NCBI GenBank assembly: GCA_014058105.1
Contig: JACGCM010002205.1
Span: forward strand, 2,480,001 to 2,544,000
Direction of reading: 5' to 3'
Origin: Kingdonia uniflora
Lineage: Eukaryota; Streptophyta; Magnoliopsida; Ranunculales; Circaeasteraceae
DNA length: 64,000 nucleotides
Numbering within the stretch: the first letter of the stretch is position 1; every line of letters begins with the position of its first letter. Shown piece after piece: positions 9,984-18,810 of the stretch. The translations under genes and the position numbers were made by a program. The notes beneath the pieces are model-generated. The model saw only the letters and a program-made list of their open reading frames with translations. It ran no database searches and had not been told where the DNA came from.

Positions 9984-10500
9984 GATGGTGATGATGGGTC
10001 TCTTTATATTATAAGGTTTTATGTAGAGGTTTTTGTTTGGGCTGCTTGTATGAATGTATTTGAGTTTGAAATTTTGCTATTTTTTAAATCGGATAATGGA
10101 ATGAAAGTAAAATTTTCTGAAACTTTGTGCAATTGTATCTGGTTGGTATTCTAGATGAATATTCTTATAGGCGCGGTAGAAAATGCATGTCATCGAATTG
10201 TTAATAGGTGGTAAAAAATGGTATCAAAGTATAATGATATGGTTGAAGGTTGTCAAATCTATATTATTAAAGACTCAGTGCAAGAGATTGAAGTCGAAGT
10301 ATGAAAATGGTCGATGTTTTTAGATGCTAGAGGTTTGCTCGACTGCAAGTCCTCGAGAATAAGGTTTGAAATGGGGATACAAGGAAATTGTTACGTCTAG
10401 GAAGTTGTAGAGGTTGGACTATTGAGTTTTCAAGGCTGGAAAATTGATTACAGCAATTAATGCGGCTAGGGAAGAGGGAAAGTTAAAAAATTTCTTCATG
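9984..10500. other. Spacer between asORF1 and asORF2 of element B
   Basis: AT-rich, no coding frame supported. It should contain the asORF1 3' end and asORF2 upstream region. Confidence 0.4.
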
Positions 10501-10508
10501 TATAAAAG
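10501..10508 (+). promoter_or_regulatory. TATA box of asORF2, element B
   Basis: TATAAAAG, a strong consensus. The first ATG of the open frame is only 10 bp downstream, so transcription would begin after it. The usable start is probably further in, near 10610, where A has its ATG. Confidence 0.5.
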
Positions 10509-10517
10509 GGGGCGGTT

Positions 10518-10901
10518 ATGAAGGGGTTTTCTCATCGTTTTGCATTCTTTCGTCATCCTTTTGCTTACGTGCTCGAATCAGAAATTGCTTTGAATGTACC
10601 CACACTGGTGAACCAGGCGACAGTAAGGGTCAGGCGAATACAGGAGAGGACGTTGGAGCTTCAACAGAGGCTTGGTATCGATCAGGATATTGATGCAAAA
10701 ATGTTGAACCTCATTGAAGTGGAACCCGGGGCACCGATTGCTGGAATGTCTTTTGCATACTGGTGGGGGATTCTTCAGATGATGGGTCCATTACCCGGCC
10801 ACCTGTTATCCCTGCTCGAATCGTTTGCGGAAGATATGGTGGACCAGGGGGATACTGGTGTTGTGCTTGTGGTCGAAGAGGAGCATCCCGCTGATATTTA
10901 G
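10518..10901 (+). CDS. asORF2 of element B, intact small antisense protein
   Basis: Open for 127 codons with no stop. Residues 31 onward (VNQATVRVRRIQERTLELQQ) align with MQTTPNTQYQKRMEAREYRI of the A copy (26708, minus), so the original Met may have been at the Val around 10608 (now GTG). Shared motif: EVEPGAPIAGMSFAYWWGILQ in B, ELDPEEPICGMPYKYW in A. The region is helical and acidic at the end (VVEEEHPAD). It has no known domain that I recognise and no signal or membrane segment. It lies opposite to pol with its own TATA box. Expression is unproven. Confidence 0.5.
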   Translation: MKGFSHRFAFFRHPFAYVLESEIALNVPTLVNQATVRVRRIQERTLELQQRLGIDQDIDAKMLNLIEVEPGAPIAGMSFAYWWGILQMMGPLPGHLLSLLESFAEDMVDQGDTGVVLVVEEEHPADI

Positions 10902-11060
10902 GGTCCTCTGTCTATTTTGGTAACTATTTTTGATATGGTATTTGTATATAGGGTGTTTGTAAGAACTGCTAGAATTATGCAGGGTTGTTTTTGAGGTTAA
11001 TGTAATTGGGTGTTGGTAGTATAATCTGTCGAATTATATTTCAATGATGCTTTCCATAGG
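10902..11060. other. 3' flank of asORF2, element B
   Basis: T- and G-rich sequence with GGTGTTTGTA and GGTGTTGGTA motifs, which may be a plant polyadenylation region. No coding frame. Confidence 0.3.
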
Positions 11061-11420
11061 ATTTTGAATGTTCGAAGTACAAGATTGATCTCTCGAAGTA
11101 ACAGGCTTAAATTTTCAAAGTAGGACGTCTTATCTGTCGAAAATAAAATGTTTAATCTATTGATGCAAGAGGTTTAATCTATGTAGGCGCAAGTTTTTGA
11201 ATTGTCAAAGTATACCATTATAATCTGTCGAAGGAGGGATGTGGTCTGTCGAAGGAAAATTGAGATTTATGTATAAGTGGAATTCAGAACTGTCAAAGTA
11301 AAACTTATTATTTGTCGAAGCAGTGTTATGCTTCGTGTATAAATAAAATTCTGAACTGTCAGAGCAAAGGATGATCTGTCAAAATAATAAAGGCGTGAGG
11401 TTTTGAACTGATGAATGTGT
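11061..11420 (+). repeat. Interspersed CTGTCGAAG decamer repeats, element B
   Basis: At least ten variants of (A/T)(A/T)CTGTCGAAG or CTGTCAAAG occur at irregular 20-60 bp spacing (for example near 11085, 11135, 11225, 11248, 11290, 11315, 11358 and 11378), always on the same strand. No coding frame runs through them. They look like a decayed short-period repeat. Confidence 0.5.
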
Positions 11421-11873
11421 TATAGGTCGAATGTTCTAAATACTTGAGAATCAAATTTTGAGGTTATCTGTTGGCGAATATTCAAGACGCAGCATAATCG
11501 ATTTCTCGTATGTGAGAAGTGTGCTGAAGGTTTTGTTGGATTTGACTGGTCGTACTGACAGCCCGGACACCAGGTCTGTCAGAGCGGTACGTACGTCTGG
11601 GCAGCGTCTCGTACAAGTAATCATGATTTTTGGCTGCATTTTGCGGAAAAGTTGTTATTTGATGTTGGGATTTGACTAGGTGGCTTCGAGTAAGGGTGAA
11701 AAGGTTCGAGAGGTTTAAATTTTACGGCTAATTCAAAGTAGGCGTGCAGCTCGTACATGAGGGATATGGGGGGTAAATCTACCAAAACATATTGTAGTCG
11801 AAAAGACGGGGTAGTGGGGGCATGGTAATGATAGTGGTTTGAAAATCGAGGCAGTTTTGGCTTTCCGAGAAGG
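11421..11873. other. Upstream region of asORF3, element B
   Basis: No supported coding frame. It includes a stretch with GGTACGTACGTCTGG and ends in the promoter. Short open frames on both strands are not conserved in the other copies. Confidence 0.35.
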
Positions 11874-11882
11874 TATATAAAT
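11874..11882 (+). promoter_or_regulatory. TATA box of asORF3, element B
   Basis: TATATAAAT followed by a purine-rich leader (AGAGAGAGGGAGAGG near 11925). The A copy has AGTATTTAAAG at the matching place. Confidence 0.5.
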
Positions 11883-12031
11883 GTAAAAGAAGTAACCACT
11901 ACACTGTACATTGAGAAAAACTAGAGAGAGGGAGAGGAATAAAATGTACGCCATTAGTGCTGGTGCTTAAGAGAAGTTGTTAAAGTTGTTACATCAATCT
12001 TGTTGTTTTGAGTATACTATTTCTAACACAG

Positions 12032-12319
12032 GTATGTCACTTGATCTCTGTCTATTCTTGTTTTTCTTTGCCTTCTGTGTCTGTGAGTATAATCTTCTAG
12101 GTTTGGTGTTTGGGGGTTATCTTCAAGGAAAAAAGAATTCACGAGTCTGTGTTCCAACCCATTCAGGGAATTTTGGGGTTTTGAAGGAGGAGTCAGGTTT
12201 AGGATCGAGGTTTCGAATGTGCGCATATCTGCTGGAGGGGGTAGATGAGATATGGGTTATTTACACATAATTATCAAATTTATAGATCTGATTGAGTACC
12301 TCTTCTTCTGTATGCTAAG
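12032..12319 (+). other. 5' UTR intron of asORF3, element B
   Basis: Donor ACACAG|GTATGT and acceptor CTTCTTCTGTATGCTAAG directly before the ATG, 288 bp. The A copy has the same donor context (GTATGTCATTTGATTTCT versus GTATGTCACTTGATCTCT) and ends CTTCTTCTGTAG just before its ATG. Confidence 0.6.
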
Positions 12320-13167
12320 ATGCATACCCGTCAAGTTTCTAGACAGAAGCTGATGGACGAGGAGATCGAAGCATTCAAAGGTAGTATTTCTGGTCGTGCT
12401 CCCATAGATGAGGGCAGCAACTTAGAAGTGGTAGATGTTAAAACCGATACCCCTTTGGCCATGGTGTTGCCGCTGGTGAGGTAGCGATTACGAGACGTCG
12501 TAAGACAGTGGTGATTGAGAATAGTGAAGAGGAGGAGATACTGTCGAGGGAGAGAGGTGAGGGTAATGCGGGGCCTTCTGGTGGTGGAAGGGAGAAGGGG
12601 GGCATAGTGATGAAAGTGGGGATTTGACTGAGCTGAATAGGGTCGAAGGTGCCGTTTCAGCTAGAGATAAGGTTAGATTAAATTGATTTACTGCCAAGCT
12701 AGAGCTGTCAATAGTGGGGGTGTTGTTGAGTGTGGCGGAAGTAAGGTTAACTTTCAAATTGGACCCTAGAGAAGGGATAATGGCTTATAGAGGCCTGATT
12801 CGATTAAGAATGGAACTTCCTCTTCGACGGTTACTGAAGCAGGTGTTAAATTTTAGGGAGGTTGCCTCGGTACAAATGAATGGAAACTTTTACGAGATGA
12901 TGAGGGTTATAGAGGGGATGAATGTAAAGTTGAGCAGTGAGGGGAGGGGTTTAATTAAGTTGTTTGGTGCTGTTACCTTCTACTCGAAAAAGGTGAGCCA
13001 GAACACAGGTACCTACCACATCCAGTGTCACCCTGAGAATCCTTGGTTTTTTGATCTGTGCTCGGCAGGTTGAGGGTGGAATAAAGACTTAGTTATAGTG
13101 TGGGTCAACTTCGAGAATGTTGAGGGGGATGACCTTTATAAGTTACACCATAGGGTCTATAATCTGA

Positions 13168-13243
13168 GTAATTTTTTTGTTTGATGAATTGTTTTTGATG
13201 TACGTCTCGAATAAGCGATGATCACATTTTGTTTAATCTGCAG
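13168..13243 (+). other. Conserved intron 1 of asORF3, element B
   Basis: 76 bp, donor CTGA|GTAATT, acceptor TTTAATCTGCAG. The exon before ends YNLS and the exon after starts GPKNL; A has YNPS before its intron, and D and E have GPQSK and GPKSQ after theirs. Confidence 0.6.
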
Positions 13244-13821
13244 GTCCGAAGAATCTATCTTGGAACAATCTAAGAAAATATATTGACGCCTTGCTCGAAG
13301 CTAGTGATGATTGGGTGGATTATGTTTTCGAAAGTCTTGACATCAAGAGGAAGAGAAGGAAAAAGTTGGATTCCCTGTTTCGAAACGTACCCGTTACACC
13401 AAAGCCATCAAAGAGGGGGAAAGGCGAAGGTCGTGCGAAAGTTCCCAAAGAAATGGGGGGGGGGGATGAGTTGCCAAGAAATATTCAGTATGTTCCAAAG
13501 TCGAATTGGGCGCCGAGGCAAATGACGCCAGTGTCCGAAGTGGCCAGTGACGCTTTGAGACTGAGGCCGAGGCTGGTGCAAGCAAAGGCTGAGAAAGGGA
13601 AGAGCATGGTTGTGCCCGAGTCTCTGAAAATACTACAGTCGAAGGTTGTTCAACGCTAAAGGCGTAGGGCGCTGGGGAAAGATGATGCAGCGGATAAGGA
13701 TGAGGAGATAAAGGAGGCTGAAGGATGAGAGCAAGCAGTAGCCAAACACCCTTCTATGGTTAAACTCTGCAAAAGCGACCCAGACGAGGCTTCGAAGGAA
13801 ATGAATAGGAGTATGTTTCAG

Positions 13822-13914
13822 GTAACTGTCTATTAATTTCTTCTTTGAGGTTCTGAGATATCTTTTAAGTTCTTCAAGTTTCAAGGGGTACTGACTGCTC
13901 GAATATTCAAGCAG
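13822..13914 (+). other. Conserved intron 2 of asORF3, element B
   Basis: 93 bp, donor TTTCAG|GTAACT, acceptor ATTCAAGCAG. It precedes MDAWAQS; A and D have VNAWVIA and VNNWAQA after their introns. Confidence 0.6.
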
Positions 13915-14496
13915 ATGGATGCTTGGGCTCAATCTTAGAACAAGGCAATAAAGTCAGTAAAGGGAAGCCAGGCGGTTGAAAGTCTGGATTTTTTTTGAGG
14001 GAGTGAGGCGTCGTTCTTGTCTGAGGTCAAAGTGTTGAAGAGAGATCTGGCGGCGATTACTGACTCCTTGGATAAGAGGCTCGAGGTTCAGCGGTCGAAC
14101 CAGGAGTGGGTGTGGGCTGCGAAGCTTGCTGCAAAAGAAAAGAAAAAGACAGAACAGAAGGTACTGTACCAGGCGCAGTTTGATGATGAATGTAAAGTGA
14201 CTGTCATGCTGAAAGATTTTATTGAGGATCAGGATTTTGATCCTGATACTTTTGAACGCCTTTCTGTTGAGGAAGAACCTGTTACTGAGGAATCTTTGCA
14301 GACAAATGAAGGAGGGATGAAAGTTGATGTTGAAGGTACTAGAAGGGGCATGGAAACTCTTGTGGGCGAAGGTATAGCTGCTGGGGCATTGCCTGACGTG
14401 ATTGCAGATGGCTCAGAGTCGAGGCCTTTGACTGTGGATGCAAAAGGCGATGCTAAATGGCCTGCAGGGGAAGAGGATGTGGCCTTGCCGATATGA

Positions 14497-14889
14497 AGTA
14501 TTTTGTATTGGGGTTTCATGCCGGCCTTATCTGTTAAACTTCTGAATTTGATTCTTAACTATATTTAAATTTGTGCCTAATTTTATGAACTGGACTTGCT
14601 ATCTTATTCTAGCCTTGCTTTGTTCTGGATTGTTAAAATATTTAGGCTTATTCAATTAGCTTAGCTTGTACTGAATGTTTGATGCATAACTTAGCTTGAG
14701 TTGTGTTGAAACTGCTTCTCTGATTTATGATGGGTGAAATCTTCTTGCATTGTAGATATTTTAGTATAATAGTATATGCATGTACTGTTTCTGTCGAATG
14801 ACTGTAGAGTGATCGAATCACTGAAGAGCTTCGAGGAAGTTGTGACACCACTTTTGAAATTAAGGGATCTGCTGGACATTAGAAGCCTA
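14497..14889. other. 3' flank of asORF3, element B
   Basis: AT-rich, 390 bp, T-rich on the plus strand, with TTTGTTCTGG and TTGCATTGTAG motifs. Probably the 3' UTR of asORF3. No coding frame is supported. Confidence 0.4.
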
Positions 14890-15640
14890 AGCAACAGCGA
14901 TGTAAGACATGGTCACCCCCAATGCATTCTCGATGGTCTGGTCAGTTGAGCATTCGTGCCCCTCGTGTCTGCTCGAATGTTGAGAGTTTGAAAATTTTCT
15001 AGGTCGCTTCCGAGTATCAGTCGGGTCAAGGTTGACGTGACACCTAGAGGAAATCCAGAGATTCACTCGACTTTGAAGGCCAATGCCACAACGAAGCAAA
15101 AACATGTTCGCCCCCGACACATTCCTGAGGGTCCGGCCTTTCGACCATTCGTGCCCCTCGAGTTTACTCGAATATTGGAAACTTGAAAATTCCAAGGTCG
15201 CCCCCAAGTATCTGTCGGGGCGAGGGTGGACGTGATACCTGGGGTAAACTAAGAAATCTAATGGACTTTGACGGTTCTGAACCTGATCGAAGCATATTTG
15301 TTCACCCAAATTACATCCCCGAGGGTCCGGTCTTTCGACCATCCTTGCCCTTCGAGTTTACTCGAAATTGGAAGATTGAAAATTTCAATGTCACACCCAA
15401 GTATGAGTCGGGTCGAAGGGTTGACATGATACTTTGAAGAAACCAGGAAATTGACTAGATTTCGAAGGCTTTAGCTACAACAAAGCATAACTGTTCACCT
15501 CTAATGCATTCCCGAGGGTCCGGTCTTTCAACCATACTTGCCCCTCGAGTTTGCTCGAATTCCAAGGTTTAAAAGATCTCAATGTTGATCCTAAGTATCA
15601 GTCGGCTCGAAGGGTTAACATGATACCTAAGTTAAACCAA
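14890..15640. repeat. 194-bp tandem array in the pol-asORF3 spacer, element B
   Basis: Four diverged units. The landmark (G)ACCATTCGTGCCCCTCG or variants recurs at 14951, 15146, 15340 and 15533, spacings 195, 194 and 193 bp. Each unit also has GAGGGTCCGG, CAAGTATCAGTCGGG and a GACGTGATACCT-type motif. It is related to the 217-bp units of A and D. No coding frame crosses it. It is satellite-like sequence inside a retrotransposon. Confidence 0.85.
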
Positions 15641-15699
15641 GAAATTTATTAAAAAGAGGAGACGAAGTATGGGTGGAAAAACTGTTTATTGATTATTCT

Positions 15700-16990
15700 G
15701 TGTTACATCAGTTGTGTAAGGTTAAGGCCATGGCCTATTATAGGAGACCAGCTACATTATGTTATGCAGGTTTGGTAAAGGCTCTTCGTCTTTTGTCATC
15801 AGATAGTAAGAACTCTTGTCAGTTTTATCGTACACGACATAAGGTCCTTCCTAGGATTCGGCTAGCTTGCCAACATTTTGAGGCTTCGAGGATTGGTTGA
15901 CACGCCAAAGTACCAGATCTCCAATGTTGAAACTTCATGGTCAAACTCTCTTGTTATAGGACTTCGGAAGTAATGTATGGTAACAACCAAGGTTGGCGAT
16001 AGCTCGGTCTCTGGTTTTGTCGATCCATAACATGTTGCATGCGAGCTCAAACTCATTGTTTTCCTCTGGTAGGTTAGGATCTCGTGTAGGTACTTCAAAT
16101 TGAGTTGGGAGCACAGCTTCGGTACCATATGCTACAAGGAAAGAGGTGCAGCCTATAGATTTTCTTAGTGTTATTCGATAGGCCTAGAGGGCATGCTGTA
16201 ACTCCTGAACCCATCGACCCTTCTTCACATCGACCTGTTTCTTAAGACCGTCGATAATGGTTTTGTTGATTACTTCGACTTGACCATTTCCTTGGGGATA
16301 GTATGGTGTTGAGGGGAGAGGAAGATGCTGTGTTTTTTGAGAATATTTCTGACTTTGCTGCCAAGGAACTGGGGACCATTGTTGGATCAAATCATATGGG
16401 AGCAGCCGAAACGTATGATGATGTTTTCCCATAGAAATTTAATAACTTCTTCTTCTCTGGTTCGGCACAAAGGTATAGCTTCGACCCATTTGGTGAAGTA
16501 ATATGTTGGAACAAGGATGTTTTCTCTGCTACCCGAGGCTTTAGGGAAGGGGCCGATGAGATCAATAGCCCATCTTTTAAATGGCCAAGAGACTTGACTG
16601 AAATTGAGCTCTTGTGGAGGGCAATGTATGTTGTGGGAATGGCGTTGGCATTTGTCGCAGTGTTTGGCATACTCTTTGGCCTATTTTTTCATGTTCGGCC
16701 AGAATAAACCTTAGGAGACGGCTCGAAGGGCCCTATAACTACCAGTAGTGTCAGTACTGTAGGTACCTTCGTGGAGTTTGGCGAGAATGGCAGAGGCTTT
16801 GGCCTGAAATATGCATAAAAGGAGGATGCCATTTGGGGATTTGCGATATAGCTCGTGCTTGTGGATGGTGTATCTTCGGCAATTTTCAAATAACGATCGT
16901 CTGGCATTGGGATCATTTGGGTGGGTTGCATTGTTAAGGTAATGGAGGAATGGTGTTTGCCAGTCATCTAGATCAAGACCCTCACCCCCA
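15700..16990 (-). pseudogene. pol: Integrase of element B
   Basis: Integrase, catalysing insertion of the cDNA. Zinc-binding region: LHEGTYSTDTTGSYRALRAV then CDKCQRHSHN. Core: KRWAIDLIGPFPKASGSRENI with the first Asp kept, TYYFTKWVEAIPLCR, then SNNGPQFLGSK, where the second catalytic Asp (family DNGPQF) is Asn. The third region is PKEMVKSK, which lacks the usual GNGQVE. The C-terminal domain shows VAYGTEAVLPTQFEVPT, MLWIDKTRDRAIANL and FNIGDLVLWRV. Several stops are present. Ends near 15700. Confidence 0.75.
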
Positions 16991-17480
16991 GTATTGATAG
17001 TATTAACTTCCATCTGGTCGATACTTGGGTGTTCGAGTACTTCGATACGGAGGGTCCGGGATTCTGATTGGCCTAATATAGCTAGTATGTAGGTGAGGGC
17101 ATCTGCATGTCGGTTTTCTCCTCGAGGGTAATGAGTGATGGAAGATTTTTCGGGGAAACAGTCCATGCGTTGTCGAACAAGAGCAGCATATTCGGCCATG
17201 CAACCGTTAGCTTGATTTTCCCCTATGTAATGTCTTTGAACCAGTTGGGAATCTGTGACAACTGTGAGTTTCGGGATGTCAAGTTCGAGGGAAAGGTCGA
17301 GGCCATGAATCAAAGCTTCATACTCGGCTTTATTATTGGAACATTAGAAAGTTGAGCTTGACTGCCTTCTCTATTCAGTCATTTGTAGGTGTAACAAAGA
17401 CTATACCGCTCACTAAACTGTTAGGCCCAGCGGATCAATCATTTAATAGACGCCAGCCAGTGTTGGGGTTCCATAGATCA
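16991..17480 (-). pseudogene. pol: aRH domain and aRH-integrase linker of element B
   Basis: Segment SNNKAEYEALIHGLDLSLEL, then DIPKLTVVTDSQLVQRHYIG, NGCMAEYAALVRQRMDCFPE and HYPRGENRHADALTYILAIL. This is the Tat-type second RNase H with the Glu (AEYEAL), Asp (TDSQL) and Asp (HADAL) positions all present. It is one continuous open frame from 17313 to 16711, the longest intact pol piece in B. The first strand (near 17450) is damaged. The linker reads VLEHPSIDQMEVNTINTG. Confidence 0.75.
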
Positions 17481-17589
17481 ACTACTTTGGGTAGATCATC
17501 TATTAAGTCATCGTCATGTTCTTCCCAATCGACGTCATCGACAGGGAAGTCAGCCAGAAAATCTGCTTCTCAAAGGTAATGTCGTGTTT

Positions 17590-17990
17590 GCCAAGATTCA
17601 CGGACCACTGTTGTATTCATCTGGATTTTTCTTTTTTGCTGAGAACTTATCAAAGGGGGTAACTTATTATAACACGGATGGGGTGGGTTTGAAAATATGG
17701 CTTGAGTTTGAGGGCCGAATATACAAGGGTGAGGAGTAAACACTCAAGTTTTGAATATTGAGTTTCTGCGGGTGTTTAAATTTTGCTGATAAAATATACA
17801 GGCTTCTAGACGTTTGAATTGAGTCGAATAAGCACTGAACTAACAGAGGTGTCTGTAACAATGAGGTATAAAGAGAGTGTTTTGCCTTCGATAGGGGTGC
17901 TGATAATGGGTGGTCGGCCAAGATAAGTTTTGAGTTCGAGGAAGGCCTATTAACATTCGGGTGTCCAGCTGATTTTGGGGTTATTTTTCT
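17590..17990 (-). pseudogene. pol: RNase H of element B
   Basis: Visible in one main frame with stops: AFLELKTYLGRPPIISTPIE, LSLYLIVTDTSVSSVLIRL, PVYFISKI-stop-TPAETQYS, LVYSALKLKPYFQTHPIRVI. It matches A at 7150-7460 closely. The end is shortened before the aRH. Confidence 0.65.
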
Positions 17991-18240
17991 TTTTTGCTTT
18001 GTGGACGCCTTGGTCACGTAAGAAAGAAAATAACCAAGCACATCTGTCTGAGGATTTAGAAATGAAACGGTTGAGGGTTGCTATCTTACCAGCCACTTTT
18101 TGGATGTCGTTTTCGGTTCGGGGCAAAGTCATATCGATGAGGGCTCGAATGTGGGTGGGGTCAATCTCGATACCTCGTTTACTGATATGGTGGCCCAAAA
18201 ATTTACCAGGACCGTTGAGTTTAATTTAAACAGTAGGCTC
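17991..18240 (-). pseudogene. pol: RT remnant of element B (palm deleted)
   Basis: Only the connection end of RT remains: IKLNGPGKFLGHHISKRGIE, DPTHIRALIDMTLPRTENDI, KVAGKIATLNRFISKSSDRC. The sequence jumps from the pre-RT linker (A: IELNGPSRG near 6148) straight to SGKFLG (A: near 6905), so the segment with the polymerase site is absent. Relative to A about 750 bp are gone. Short homology (CCTGG / TCTGG, then AAATTTTTGGGC) at the join suggests a microhomology deletion. Confidence 0.75.
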
Positions 18241-18329
18241 GATGGGTGAGGTGGTATCTGTCGAAGTTGTAGGGAAAGAAAGGGACAATGATTGCTATGG
18301 GCGGTTGACGAGTTTCTGGGTCTGATCGA

Positions 18330-18810
18330 TCTCTGGTTGCTGGCATGAACGGGCGAGGCGCTAAGAGCCTTTCAAGTTCCAAGTACATTTGGGAGTGATG
18401 AAATGAAGGGTCTGATGGTAGGTCGAAGGTATGGCTCGTATGGCGTGGAGCCAGTCACGCTTGAGAATACTGTGGTATTCGGACTTCTTATCGTTGACAA
18501 GTAAGCTGATTTGAAGTGTGACAGGACCTATGGTAACTGGTAGGCTAATTTAACCAACAACGACTTCTATGTCCCCCTTGAAGCCTTTCAATTCGACATT
18601 GGCAGCAGTAATAAGATCCGCCTTCCTCATGGTTTCGACAATTTGGAGGAAAAGAACATCAGCTGCACTTCCTGTATCAATCAGTATGGTGTGGAGGACA
18701 AGGTGCTCGATCTTAATCATGATGACTAATGGATTGGAATGGGGGAAACGGACGTGTGAAGTGTCACAGTCGATAAAAGAAATGCCTTCGAGTCGAGGTT
18801 GAAGGCTTGA
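18330..18810 (-). pseudogene. pol: Aspartic protease of element B
   Basis: Active-site segment LIDTGSAADVLFLQ (about 18693-18650) keeps the D-T-G triad. The flap region shows ANVELKGFKGDIEVVVG, one stop, then PVTIGPVTLQISLLV and ILKRDWLHAI (family ILGRDWLH). Upstream RLEGISFIDCDTSHVRFPHS and DPLVIMIKIEHLVLHT-type sequence parallels A. Best preserved protease in the window. Confidence 0.75.

Larger units (their letters stand above)
12320..14496 (+). pseudogene. asORF3 of element B (Transposase_28-like domain and coiled coil)
   Basis: Begins MHTRQVSRQKLMDEEIEAF, aligned with MRSRHASRMRLVDEEDE in A. A frameshift near 12480 and a stop near 12683 follow. The core (about 12780-13070) reads YRGLIRLRMELPLRRLLKQV, VQMNGNFYEMM and then HPENPWFFDLCSAG-stop-GWNKD. 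This order (ELPL helix, QLNGN-W, PxFFDL, GW) fits plant Transposase_28 'gypsy-type' proteins. Exon 2 (13244-13821) has the basic run KRKRRKKLDSLFRNVPV, a possible nuclear localisation signal. Exon 3 (13915-14496) has a coiled coil (SEVKVLKRDLAAITDSLDKRL to QAQFDDECKV) and an acidic tail ending at 14494. Introns at 13168 and 13822. Confidence 0.6.

Noticed and set aside
14890..15640. CRISPR-like repeat array
   Set aside because: Units are long, diverged and directly adjacent with no unique spacers; plant nuclear context. It is a tandem satellite-like array.
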